Origin: Bog-756 sp963806455
GTDB taxonomy: Bacteria > Actinomycetota > Acidimicrobiia > Acidimicrobiales > RAAP-2
Length of the DNA stretch: 64,000 nucleotides
Reading direction: 5' to 3'
NCBI GenBank assembly: GCA_963806455.1
Contig: CAWDXZ010000001.1
Coordinates: forward strand, 558,001 to 622,000
Position 1 is the stretch's first letter. Every line of letters begins with the position of its first letter. Under the pieces are notes generated by a model that saw only the letters and a program-made list of their open reading frames with translations, did not search any database and was not told where the DNA came from. Positions 1 to 8,978 of this stretch are shown piece after piece. Position numbers and translations under genes: made by a program.

Positions 1-309
1 GACCTGCGCCAGGGCTCGGCCACCGACGGCGCCACGCTCAGCCTCGATCTCGACGGTGACCGGGACCGCGGGCTGTTCATCCCGCCCGGGGTGGCCCACG
101 GCTTCGCCTCCCTCACCGACCTCACCCTCTGGTACCTGGTCGACAGCTACTACAACCCCGACGACGAGCTCGGAGTGGCCTGGGACGACCCGGCCATCGG
201 GGCCGACTGGGGCATCGCCGACCCGGTGCTGTCCGACCGCGACCGGGCGAACCCCCGCCGGTCCGAGATCGCGCCCGGCCTGCAGCCGAGGGCGACCCTC
301 CGGACCTGA
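1..309 (+). CDS. rfbC: dTDP-4-dehydrorhamnose 3,5-epimerase, C-terminal part (cut by window edge)
   Basis: The frame is open from base 1 and ends with TGA at 307-309, giving about 102 residues of a protein that begins outside the window. It reads DLRQGS, then FIPPGVAHGFASL, then YLVDSYYNPDDE, WDDP and a late LSDRDR. These are the cupin-core and C-terminal signatures of RmlC, which epimerises dTDP-4-keto-6-deoxyglucose at C3 and C5 during dTDP-L-rhamnose synthesis. The catalytic His and Asp of the N-terminal half are not visible. The partner genes rmlB and rmlD lie about 51 kb away at the other end of the window, so the rhamnose pathway is dispersed here. Confidence 0.88.
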   Translation, partial: DLRQGSATDGATLSLDLDGDRDRGLFIPPGVAHGFASLTDLTLWYLVDSYYNPDDELGVAWDDPAIGADWGIADPVLSDRDRANPRRSEIAPGLQPRATLRT

Positions 310-337
310 TCACCCCCCCCTCTGGCAGACTGCCCCA

Positions 338-1123
338 GTGCCTAGCCCACCCGACCGTCTCGGTGCCCCGGGGACCGGGGTGCTGGTCACCGGGGGTGGC
401 TCGGGCATCGGCCGCGAATCGGCGCTGGCGCTGGCCGAGGTCGGGCGGCCCGTGGCCGTCTGGGACATCAATGCCCAGGGTGCCGAGGAGACGGCCGCCC
501 TCTGCCGCGACCGGTTCGACGTGGCCGCCGACTGGTCGGTCGTGGACGTCGCCGACACCGGCGCCCTCGAGAAGGCCCTGCCCCGGGTGGAGGACGCCCT
601 CGGGTCGCTCGGCGGGTTCGTGCACGCCGCCGGGGTGTCGGGGGCCATGCCCGTCGACCTCATCGAGGACGGCCTGTGGGACGCCACCCTCAACGTCAAC
701 CTCCGGGCGGCGGCCATGATCAGCAGGCTGGTCATCGACCCCTTCCGGCGGGCCGGTCCCGGTTCGGCCGCCGTGCTCATCTCGTCGGTCGAGGGCCTCT
801 TCGGCAGCTCGTTCCTCACCGCCTACTGTGCCTCGAAGGGTGGGGTCCTCGGGCTGATGAGGTCGGTCGCCCACCGCTTCGCCGCCGAGGGCTTCCGGGT
901 CAACGCGGTGTGCCCGGGTGCGGTGGCAACGCCCATGCTGGCCCCGGCCCTCGAGCTCCCCGGGTTCCGCCAACAGCTGGAGGAGCGGACCCCCCTCCAG
1001 CGGGTCTCGACCCCCGACGAGATCGCCCGGCCCGTGCGGTTCCTGCTGTCGGACGAGGCCTCGTTCATCACGGGGACCCATCTCACCGTGGACGGGGGGC
1101 TGACCTCGGTCACCGCCATCTGA
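338..1123 (+). CDS. SDR-family oxidoreductase
   Basis: A 261-residue classical short-chain dehydrogenase/reductase. It has the cofactor motif TGGGSGIG near residue 20, an HAAG motif in place of NNAG, the catalytic Ser in LISSVEG, the YCASK (Tyr-x3-Lys) pair, and the usual C-terminal TGTHLTVDGG. GTG at 338 is chosen because it sits shortly before the first Rossmann strand; the frame is open farther upstream but that part is not SDR-like. It probably uses NAD(P)H on an alcohol or ketone. The substrate cannot be told from the sequence or the neighbours. It starts 28 bases after the rmlC stop. Confidence 0.85.
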   Translation: MPSPPDRLGAPGTGVLVTGGGSGIGRESALALAEVGRPVAVWDINAQGAEETAALCRDRFDVAADWSVVDVADTGALEKALPRVEDALGSLGGFVHAAGVSGAMPVDLIEDGLWDATLNVNLRAAAMISRLVIDPFRRAGPGSAAVLISSVEGLFGSSFLTAYCASKGGVLGLMRSVAHRFAAEGFRVNAVCPGAVATPMLAPALELPGFRQQLEERTPLQRVSTPDEIARPVRFLLSDEASFITGTHLTVDGGLTSVTAI

Positions 1124-1223
1124 CCTGGGCGGACCCCCGGGACGGAGGGCGTGACGGCCCCAGTGGGGGCCCGATCGGGCCCTCCGCTCCCCGGCCGGCC
1201 GTCGCTTCGGGTTGAATGGCGGC

Positions 1224-2411
1224 ATGTGGTTCGTGCTCGGGGCAGCGGCGCTGGTCGCGGTGGTGGTGGCGGCGGTATCGGTCCTCCGGCGGCCGAGCGC
1301 CGACGATCTCAGCTCGGTGCGCCACTACCACTCGGCCCTCGGGACGCTCGAGCACCTCTCCGATCGGAGCGTCCCGTCACCGGCCGGGCCGTCACCGGCC
1401 GAGCCACCGGCCGGGCCGTCACCGGCCGAGCCACCGGCCGGGCCGTCACCGGCCGAGCCACCGGCCGGGCCGTCACCGGCCGAGCCACCGGCCGGGCCGT
1501 CCCCCTGGCCACCGTCGCCGGCCGATCCGTCACCGCCCGAGCCGGCCCCGGCCGAGAGCCGGCCCATCGGCAGCGAACCCCAGCCGAGGTTCTACCGGCG
1601 CCCCGGCGCCGGTGGCAGTTGGCCCCCCGGTCTGCGCCCGGACGGGGAGGCCGATCCACGGCCCGCCGCCCCGAGACGGTCGCGGCCGGTCCCCCCGGTG
1701 GCGCTGAGGAGCGATCTGCCCGCCGCCGGGGCCCCCCTGGTCTTCGACGACGCCCGGGACCATCGCCCTCCCGACCACGCCGCCGCCCCACCCCGGTCGC
1801 GGATGGACCGGGCCCAGCGGCACGCCCTGGATTCGATGAACCACCGGCCCCGGCGGGGGTTCACTGTCACCGCCGTGGTCGTGGTGGCCCTGGTCCTGTT
1901 CGGGGTGCTGGCCTACGTCGGGAGCGGCCGCTCCCACCCGAAGGCCGGGAATGGGGCGGTGACCGCCACCACCGGTCACGTCCCCGCCACGACGGCACCC
2001 CCGAGCCAGCCGGGCGGGTCGAAGCACCGGACGAAGACCACCCCCACCGCCGCGCCGGCCCAGATCGTGGCCCAAACGTCGACCGCCGGCACGGCCCTCT
2101 ACCCGGTGGGGTCGGCGGCCTACCGCCTGACCATCGCCAGCTCGGGACCGTGCTGGGTGAACGCCACCTCGGTGTCGACCGGCTCGACCCTGTGGACCGG
2201 GACCCTGCAGGCCGGTGGGATCCAGCAGATCCAGGCCACGGGCATCACCCGGGTCGAGCTCGGCACCCTGGCGGTGGCGCTGAGCGTCGACGGGGTCCCG
2301 GTGGTGATCCCGCCCTCGGCCAACTCGCCGTTCGTGGTCACCTTCCAGCCGACCGCGCCGGGGGCGGCCGGTGCGGGGTCCTCTCCCGCCAGCTCGACCA
2401 CCGTCGGCTGA
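1224..2411 (+). CDS. Membrane protein with proline-rich repeat and RodZ-like C-terminal domain
   Basis: About 395 residues. A hydrophobic N-terminal anchor (residues 2-20) is followed by a charged stretch, four 9-residue PAGPSPAEP repeats and a long Pro/Arg-rich low-complexity region. A second membrane segment lies near residues 213-233. The C-terminal ~85 residues (SGPCWVNATSV, later LSVDGVPVVIPP) resemble the DUF4115 domain found at the periplasmic end of the cytoskeletal protein RodZ. No N-terminal helix-turn-helix is present, so it is not a standard RodZ. ATG 1224 is preferred; an in-frame TTG lies at 1212. A cell-envelope role is inferred only. It is convergent with the following peptidase, with 7 bp between stops. 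Confidence 0.65.
   Translation: MWFVLGAAALVAVVVAAVSVLRRPSADDLSSVRHYHSALGTLEHLSDRSVPSPAGPSPAEPPAGPSPAEPPAGPSPAEPPAGPSPAEPPAGPSPWPPSPADPSPPEPAPAESRPIGSEPQPRFYRRPGAGGSWPPGLRPDGEADPRPAAPRRSRPVPPVALRSDLPAAGAPLVFDDARDHRPPDHAAAPPRSRMDRAQRHALDSMNHRPRRGFTVTAVVVVALVLFGVLAYVGSGRSHPKAGNGAVTATTGHVPATTAPPSQPGGSKHRTKTTPTAAPAQIVAQTSTAGTALYPVGSAAYRLTIASSGPCWVNATSVSTGSTLWTGTLQAGGIQQIQATGITRVELGTLAVALSVDGVPVVIPPSANSPFVVTFQPTAPGAAGAGSSPASSTTVG
1380..1502 (+). repeat. 27 bp tandem repeat, four full copies plus a partial
   Basis: Four identical 27 bp units begin at 1380, 1407, 1434 and 1461, with a partial copy at 1488-1502. They encode PAGPSPAEP inside the RodZ-like membrane protein. Copy identity at the nucleotide level suggests recent expansion; copy number may vary between strains. 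Confidence 0.95.
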
Positions 2412-2418
2412 CGGTCCC

Positions 2419-4671
2419 TCAGGCGCCCGCCCCGGCCCCGGCCCCGGCCCCGGCACCGGCAAGGGGGCGGTCGGCCAGGCCGAGCGCATCGAGGATGAAG
2501 GAGAAGACGAACGCCTCGTCGCGCCAGGCGTCGTACCGGCCCGACGGCCCGGCGTGGCCGGCACCGAGCTCGGTCTTCAGGAGGACCTTGTTCTCCGGGT
2601 TCGCCGCCCGCAGCTTGGCCACCCACTTGGCCGGTTCCCAGAACCCGACCCGGGGGTCGCTCAGGCCGGCGGTGGCCAGGATGTCCGGGTACCGGACCGG
2701 GTGCCCGTCCCTGTCGACCGACCGGACGTTGTCGTAGGGCGAGTACGACTTCATGACCCGGTAGATCTCGGGGTCCTCGACCGGGTTGCCCCACTCGTCC
2801 CATTCCAGCACGGTGAGGGGCAGGGTCTCGTCGAGGATGGTGGTCAGGCAGTCGACAAAGGGCACCTCGGCCACCACGGCCCGGAACAGCTCGGGTGCCA
2901 GGTTGGCCACCGCTCCCATGAGCAGACCGCCGGCGCTGCCGCCGCGGGCCACCAGGCGGTCCGGCGAGGTCCAGCCCTCGTCGACCAGGGTCCGGGCACA
3001 GGCGACGAAGTCGGTGAACGTGTTGGGCTTGGCCGCCAGCTTCCCCTCCTCGTACCAGGCCCTCCCCATCTCGCCGCCGCCGCGCACGTGGGCGATGGCG
3101 AAGACCACGCCCCGGTCGAGCAGGCTCAGGCGGAGGGACGAGAAGGTGGGGTCCATGGAGGCCTCGTAGGATCCGTACCCGTAGAGAAGGCACGGCGCCC
3201 GCCCGCCGCCTTCCGTCGGGACCCCCTCCCCGGGCCGGCCCAGGAGGTCGGGCCGGTAGACGAGCGAGATGGGCACCCGGGCGCCGTCCGCGGCCGTGGC
3301 CCACCGGCGCTCGGTCCGGTACCGGTCCGACCGGAAGTCGCCCAGCACGGGCTGGCGCTTGCGCAGCACGGCCCGGCCGGTCGGGAGGTCGAGGTCGTAG
3401 ACCGACCGCGGCGTGACCAGGGAGGTGTACTCGTATCGGAGGATGGTCGAGTCGTACTCGGGGTTGGCCCCGCCCCAGACGGTCGACGGGGAGTCAGGTT
3501 GGTCCACCGGGCGCGATCCGCCGCCGGCGGCGTCGATGACCCGGATCCGGGTCTCACCCCCGGCCCGCTCGTACACCACCAGCCAGCCGGCAAAGGGGTC
3601 GACATTGTCCAACCGGACCCCGGGCGTCGGGGGGATCACCTCGGTCCAGTGCTCTCGGTCCGGTGCGTCGTCCGGTGCCGCCATCAGCCGGAAGTCCTCG
3701 GCGCCGTCATTGGTCACGATGAGAAAACGGCTGCGGCGCCCGGTGGCGGGGTCTCCACGGTCGTGGGTCACCCGGTACTCCACCCCGGTCCGGCGGGGCT
3801 CGATGACCGAGAACTGGCCGAGGGGATCGTCGGCCCGGAGCGAGCGGACCTCGGTGGTCACCTTCGACTCGAGGTCCATGAGGAGGTAGCGGTCGTTCTT
3901 GGTGCGGCCGATGCTCAGATAGAAGCGGTCGTCGGGCTCCTCGTAGACCAGCACATCGCCGGCCGGGTCGGTGCCGACCGTGTGCCGCCACAGCTGGTAG
4001 GGGCGCATGGCCTCGTCGACCCGGACGTAGAACACGGTGGCGTTGTCGTCGGCCCACGCCGCCCCGTACGAGGTGTCCTCCAGCCCCTCCGGCGACTCGG
4101 TCCCGGTGGCGAGGTCGACGAACCGCATGACGTAGCGCTCGCCCCCGGTGGTGTCGGTCGAGTAGAGGAGCCGGCGGTGGTCCGGGCTGACTTCGAGGTT
4201 CCCCACGGCCAGGAAGTCGTGCCCCTCGGCCAGACGGTTCTCGTCGAGCAGGATCTCCTCCCCGGGGAGCGGCTCTTGGGGGCCGGTCCCCGCGTCCGAC
4301 TTCTCGGACCCGACCGCCCGCCCCTCGCCCGCCGGGCACCGGCAGTGGATGCCGTAGCTGCTCCCCTCCACGGTCCGGCTGTAGTACAGCCAGTCCCCCT
4401 TGCGCACCGGCACCGACAGGTCGGTCTCCTCGATGCGGGCCACGATCTCGTCGAAGAGGGCCTCCTGGAGCTCCCGGCGGGGGGCGGTGACCGCCTCGGT
4501 GTAGGCGTTCTCGGCCTCCAGGTGGGCGATGACCTCGGGATCGTCCTTGTCCCGCAGCCAGTACCACTCGTCGACCCGGACGTCGCCGTGAGCCTCGAGC
4601 TCGACCGGGCGCCGCGCCGGGACGGGCGGCACGGCGGCTGCCGGGGCGCGTCCGGGGGTGGGGGCGGTCAT
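2419..4671 (-). CDS. ptrB: S9 family serine peptidase, oligopeptidase B-like
   Basis: A 750-residue prolyl-oligopeptidase-family enzyme. The N-terminal half (VDEWYWLRDKDDPEV, YYSRTVEG, YSTDTTGGERY) forms the beta-propeller. The C-terminal alpha/beta-hydrolase half carries the nucleophile motif GGSAGGLLMG, preceded by HVRGGGEMGRAWYEEGK. The length and the R-x-WYExGK region fit oligopeptidase B, which cleaves short peptides after basic residues; no signal peptide is seen, so it is probably cytosolic. ATG at 4671 starts the protein. The C-terminus ends in an alternating Ala-Gly tail encoded by a hexanucleotide repeat, which is not part of the fold. It is divergent from sufB. Confidence 0.88.
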   Translation of the reverse strand: MTAPTPGRAPAAAVPPVPARRPVELEAHGDVRVDEWYWLRDKDDPEVIAHLEAENAYTEAVTAPRRELQEALFDEIVARIEETDLSVPVRKGDWLYYSRTVEGSSYGIHCRCPAGEGRAVGSEKSDAGTGPQEPLPGEEILLDENRLAEGHDFLAVGNLEVSPDHRRLLYSTDTTGGERYVMRFVDLATGTESPEGLEDTSYGAAWADDNATVFYVRVDEAMRPYQLWRHTVGTDPAGDVLVYEEPDDRFYLSIGRTKNDRYLLMDLESKVTTEVRSLRADDPLGQFSVIEPRRTGVEYRVTHDRGDPATGRRSRFLIVTNDGAEDFRLMAAPDDAPDREHWTEVIPPTPGVRLDNVDPFAGWLVVYERAGGETRIRVIDAAGGGSRPVDQPDSPSTVWGGANPEYDSTILRYEYTSLVTPRSVYDLDLPTGRAVLRKRQPVLGDFRSDRYRTERRWATAADGARVPISLVYRPDLLGRPGEGVPTEGGGRAPCLLYGYGSYEASMDPTFSSLRLSLLDRGVVFAIAHVRGGGEMGRAWYEEGKLAAKPNTFTDFVACARTLVDEGWTSPDRLVARGGSAGGLLMGAVANLAPELFRAVVAEVPFVDCLTTILDETLPLTVLEWDEWGNPVEDPEIYRVMKSYSPYDNVRSVDRDGHPVRYPDILATAGLSDPRVGFWEPAKWVAKLRAANPENKVLLKTELGAGHAGPSGRYDAWRDEAFVFSFILDALGLADRPLAGAGAGAGAGAGA
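2425..2460 (-). repeat. GCCCCG-type microsatellite encoding an Ala-Gly tail
   Basis: A run of near-perfect 6 bp units at the very 3' end of the S9 peptidase gene encodes alternating Gly and Ala. Slippage here would lengthen or shorten the tail, or shift the stop codon, without touching the catalytic domain. Confidence 0.8.
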
Positions 4672-4743
4672 GATCGGACCAGGATGTCACGTCTTTCTGG
4701 CCAGGGGGTTCGCGGCCCGTTCAGGATCGGGCCCGGGGTTGTT

Positions 4744-4757
4744 ACTATCTGTATAGG
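4744..4757 (+). promoter_or_regulatory. Inverted repeat upstream of sufB, candidate Fe-S responsive operator
   Basis: The sequence ACTATCTGTATAGG contains CTAT-N4-ATAG and is followed by AGAAA. The same arrangement, CCTAT-N4-ATAGG followed by AGAAA, lies upstream of the opposing sufC-sufS-sufU arm at 14285-14298. The dyad overlaps sequence that could be a -10 box, as a repressor site would. No SufR- or Rrf2-type regulator gene is in the window, so the binding protein is unknown. Confidence 0.55.
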
Positions 4758-4795
4758 AGAAATCAGCCCGCCGGCCGGTGGCTGAAGGGAGCCCA

Positions 4796-6196
<1,401 letters not shown>

Positions 6197-6259
6197 GCGG
6201 GAGGCTGGTTTCCCCCAGGGCGGTCGGCGAGCCGGCGATCGGAGAGGCAGAATGTCCCC

Positions 6260-6604
6260 ATGGCGATGAGGGAAGAGTGCAAGCACTTCCAGAGCCGGAC
6301 CTACGACTCCGGGGAGGTGGCCAGGTTCTGCATCCTGGACCTGGCGCCCGAGGCTCCGTGGAAGTGCCCGGACGACTGCCCCTCCTACGCGCCGCGCCTG
6401 GCCGACGTCGGCTGGGCCCACGGCTCACTGGTCGAGCCCAAGCTCGAGCCCATGCCGGACGTGCCCGGGGACGAGGCGGCCAAGCTGCTCGACCAGGCCG
6501 AGAACATCATCAACTCGGTGGGTCCCGAGGTGATCGCCGAGGTGGAGGAGGACGAGCGGCGGGAACAGCGCAGCGAACGGCGCTGGTGGCGCCGCCGTCG
6601 CTGA
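6260..6604 (+). CDS. Small protein with four cysteines, possible metal or Fe-S binder
   Basis: 114 residues that I do not recognise by family. Cys7, Cys24, Cys36 and Cys40 form a C-x16-C-x11-C-x3-C pattern within the first 40 residues. The middle is an acidic helix-like stretch (AAKLLDQAENIIN) and the end is very basic (RSERRWWRRRR). Codon usage is native. It lies 63 bp downstream of sufB on the same strand, so a link to Fe-S metabolism is plausible, for instance cluster binding, but this is inference from position and cysteines. Start ATG 6260; a second ATG at 6266 is equally possible. Confidence 0.7.
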   Translation: MAMREECKHFQSRTYDSGEVARFCILDLAPEAPWKCPDDCPSYAPRLADVGWAHGSLVEPKLEPMPDVPGDEAAKLLDQAENIINSVGPEVIAEVEEDERREQRSERRWWRRRR

Positions 6605-6642
6605 CCAGGGCTGCGCCGTCGCTGAGCCCCGGACCGGCCGGG

Positions 6643-7506
6643 TCACCTCCCGGTGAAGACGCCCGGTCGTTTCTCCAGAAAGGCGGTCATGGCCTCGGCG
6701 AGGTCGTCGGAGGCGAGGAAGCCGGCGTTCCAGGTGGCCACGAACTCGAGGCCCTCGGCCACCGACCGCCCCTCGCCGGCGGCGAGCACGGCCTTGGTGC
6801 CCTGCACGGCCAGCGGTGAGTTGGCGGCGATGTCGCCCGCCATCGACCGGGCGTCGGCCAACACCTGGGCGGCGTCGGCGCTGACCCCGTTGACCAGCCC
6901 GATGGAGTGGGCGCGGGCCGCGGTGATGTCCTTGCCGGTGTAGGCGAGCTCGGCCACGTGGCCCTTCCCGATGATGCGAGGCAGGCGCTGGAGGCTGCCC
7001 AGGTCGGCGACGATGGCCACTTTGGCCTCCCGCACCGAGAACACGGCGTCGGCGCTGGCCAGCCGGATGTCACAGGCCGAGACGAGGTCGACCCCACCCC
7101 CGATGCAGTACCCGTGGACGGCGGCGATGGTGGGCAGCGGGCAGTCGGCCACGGCGCTCACGGAGGCCTGGAGGCGCAGGATCTCGGCTCGCGCCGACCG
7201 GGCCCGGGCAGCCATCGAGGGCGGGCGGCCGTTGCCCGAGTCGTCCGTGCCGGCCAGGCCCGACATGGCCACCAGATCGAGCCCGACGGAGAAGTGCGGA
7301 CCCCTGGCCGCCACGACGACCACCCGCAGCTCGGGGTCGGAGGCGATGGCGTCCATGGCCCGGGGCAGATCGGACCAGAACGCCGGTCCCATGGCGTTGC
7401 GCTTCTCGGGGCGTTCGAGCCACAGGGTGGCCACCGGGCCGTGGCGTTCGATGGCGAGCACATCGGACACGAACGAACCGATGTCGGAAGCGGATGACGA
7501 TGGCAT
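6643..7506 (-). CDS. Crotonase-family protein, likely dienoyl-CoA isomerase type
   Basis: 287 residues with the crotonase fold. The motif FSVGLDL forms the oxyanion-hole region. Three acidic residues match the catalytic set of delta(3,5)-delta(2,4)-dienoyl-CoA isomerase (ECH1 family): Asp in GGGVDLVSACD, Glu in VFSVREAKV and Asp in VADLGSLQRLP. That family shifts double bonds of dienoyl-CoA intermediates during beta-oxidation of unsaturated fatty acids. Automatic annotation would probably say enoyl-CoA hydratase. It lies on the minus strand between sufB and sufD, interrupting the SUF arm. TACGCT at 7514-7519 lies 7 bases before its ATG, so its mRNA may be leaderless. Confidence 0.85.
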   Translation of the reverse strand: MPSSSASDIGSFVSDVLAIERHGPVATLWLERPEKRNAMGPAFWSDLPRAMDAIASDPELRVVVVAARGPHFSVGLDLVAMSGLAGTDDSGNGRPPSMAARARSARAEILRLQASVSAVADCPLPTIAAVHGYCIGGGVDLVSACDIRLASADAVFSVREAKVAIVADLGSLQRLPRIIGKGHVAELAYTGKDITAARAHSIGLVNGVSADAAQVLADARSMAGDIAANSPLAVQGTKAVLAAGEGRSVAEGLEFVATWNAGFLASDDLAEAMTAFLEKRPGVFTGR

Positions 7507-7513
7507 GGAAAAG

Positions 7514-7519
7514 AGCGTA
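7514..7519 (-). promoter_or_regulatory. Candidate -10 box (TACGCT), leaderless start
   Basis: TACGCT on the minus strand lies 7 bases upstream of the ATG of the crotonase-family gene, which would place transcription initiation at or next to the start codon. Confidence 0.45.
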
Positions 7520-7574
7520 GGCCGCCGCGCCCCCTGCCGCCGCCCTGGCCGGGCCGGGCGTCGATGGCCACGGG

Positions 7575-7607
7575 TACAATGGACCCGAGGCTCGCGGACC
7601 GAGCCTC
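7575..7607 (+). promoter_or_regulatory. Candidate -10 box and inverted repeat in the sufD leader
   Basis: TACAAT at 7575-7580 is a good -10 hexamer. It is followed at once by a perfect 8 bp inverted repeat, GAGGCTCG at 7587-7594 and CGAGCCTC at 7600-7607, with a 5-base loop. The hairpin would begin within a few bases of the transcript start and end just before the GAGAGG ribosome site at 7615-7620. It could be an operator or a 5' mRNA hairpin. Confidence 0.5.
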
Positions 7608-7628
7608 CTTCCGCGAGAGGCCGTTCCC

Positions 7629-8978
7629 CTGTCCACCTTCACCCCCGAAGCCGCCGACGCCCTGCCCGGGCCTTCCTGGCTCCGGCGTCGCCGAACAGCC
7701 GCGGCCGAGGCCTTCTCGTCGCTCCCCCTGCCCTCCGAGAAGGACGAGGTCTGGCGCTACAGCCGGATCGACCAGCTCGACCTCGACCGGTTCCGGCCTC
7801 TCCGGCCGGCGTCGACCGTGCCTTCGGAGGGCCCCGCCCGGGTGCCGTCGGAAGTTCATTCGCTGATCAGCAGCCTCGGGCCTCACGCCGCCCTCATGGT
7901 GACCGTCGACGGCGGGCTGGCCACCGCGGGCTCGTCGGTGGCGGGCGATGTCCTCGCCCTGGGCCGGGTGGGCGACCACGAGGAGGCCGAGACGCTCCTC
8001 GGGACGGTGGTGAGCGATCCGCGCCAATTCCAGCTGCTGAACGACGCCTTCGCGTCCGAACCCCTGGTCGTCGACATCGCACCGGGTGCCACCATCGACG
8101 CGCCCATCGTGGTGGTCCATGTGGTGACCGGAGGGGAGGGGGATGCCGTGTTCCCCCGGACGGTCATCCGGGCCGGAGCCGGTTCGACGGCCGGCGTGGT
8201 GGAGGTCACCGTCGATGCCGGCACCGCCCTGGTGCCCGTCCATGCCCTCCCGACCGGGTCGGCGGCCCCCGGCGCCGGCGCATCGCCCCCGGTCCACCTG
8301 GTGGTGCCGGTCACCGAGGTGAGTGTCCCCGACGACGCTCTGCTCTCCTTCGTCAGCCTGCAGTCCCTCGGCCCGGCGGCCTGGGTGCTGGGCCACCAGG
8401 CCAGCGCCATCGGCGCCCACGCCACGCTCAGCAGCTTCGCGGTGGCCCTCGGGGGGAGCTACGCCCGATTGCGGACGGACTCGGCCCTGGTCGGGACCTC
8501 GGGGACCAGCTTCCTCCGAGCCGCCTTCATCGGACGGGACGACCAGATGCTCGATTTCCGCACCCTGCAGGACCACCTGGCGCCGCGGACGACGAGCGAC
8601 CTCCTGTTCATGGGGGCGGTCGCCGACCACTCCCATTCCGTCTACAGCGGGCTGATCCGGGTGCGGCGGGGCGCCATCCGCTCCGATGCCATGCAGACCA
8701 ATCACAACCTGGTGCTGGACGAGGGTGCCCACGCCGACTCGGTCCCGAACCTCGACATCCAGGAGAACGACGTTCGATGCAGCCATGGTTCGACCGTCGG
8801 GCCGGTCGACGAGGACCAGCGCTACTACCTCGAGTCGCGGGGGGTGGAGCCCGATGTCGCCGAACGGCTCATCGTGGCCGGGTTCTTCGAGGACATCGCC
8901 GCCCAGGTTCCGATCGCCGGCGCCAGACCGTTCATCGGGCGGGCCCTGGTCGATCGCAGCGGGGTGCTCGATGGCTGA
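7629..8978 (+). CDS. sufD: Fe-S cluster assembly protein SufD
   Basis: About 449 residues if started at CTG 7629. The N-terminal part (GPSWLRRRRTAAAEAF, EVWRYSRID) and the C-terminal beta-helix part (HSHSVYSGLIRV, MQTNHNLVLDEGAHADS, CSHGSTVGPVDEDQRYYLESRG) are typical SufD; the family's C-terminal His is in RCSHGSTVG. SufD partners SufB and SufC in cluster assembly. No ATG, GTG or TTG precedes the conserved N-terminus in this frame. The first conventional start, GTG 7818, would remove 63 conserved residues. CTG 7629 has GAGAGG 8 bases upstream and is therefore preferred. It overlaps the next gene by 8 bp. Confidence 0.93.
   Translation: MSTFTPEAADALPGPSWLRRRRTAAAEAFSSLPLPSEKDEVWRYSRIDQLDLDRFRPLRPASTVPSEGPARVPSEVHSLISSLGPHAALMVTVDGGLATAGSSVAGDVLALGRVGDHEEAETLLGTVVSDPRQFQLLNDAFASEPLVVDIAPGATIDAPIVVVHVVTGGEGDAVFPRTVIRAGAGSTAGVVEVTVDAGTALVPVHALPTGSAAPGAGASPPVHLVVPVTEVSVPDDALLSFVSLQSLGPAAWVLGHQASAIGAHATLSSFAVALGGSYARLRTDSALVGTSGTSFLRAAFIGRDDQMLDFRTLQDHLAPRTTSDLLFMGAVADHSHSVYSGLIRVRRGAIRSDAMQTNHNLVLDEGAHADSVPNLDIQENDVRCSHGSTVGPVDEDQRYYLESRGVEPDVAERLIVAGFFEDIAAQVPIAGARPFIGRALVDRSGVLDG

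Noticed and set aside
1380..1502. CRISPR-like array
   Set aside because: The 27 bp units are contiguous without spacers and encode an in-frame peptide repeat.
2371..4785. An 800-codon open frame on the plus strand opposite the S9 peptidase
   Set aside because: Composition-driven antisense frame in very GC-rich DNA. Its translation is Arg/Gly/Pro/Val-rich with no motif, while the minus strand encodes a clear peptidase.
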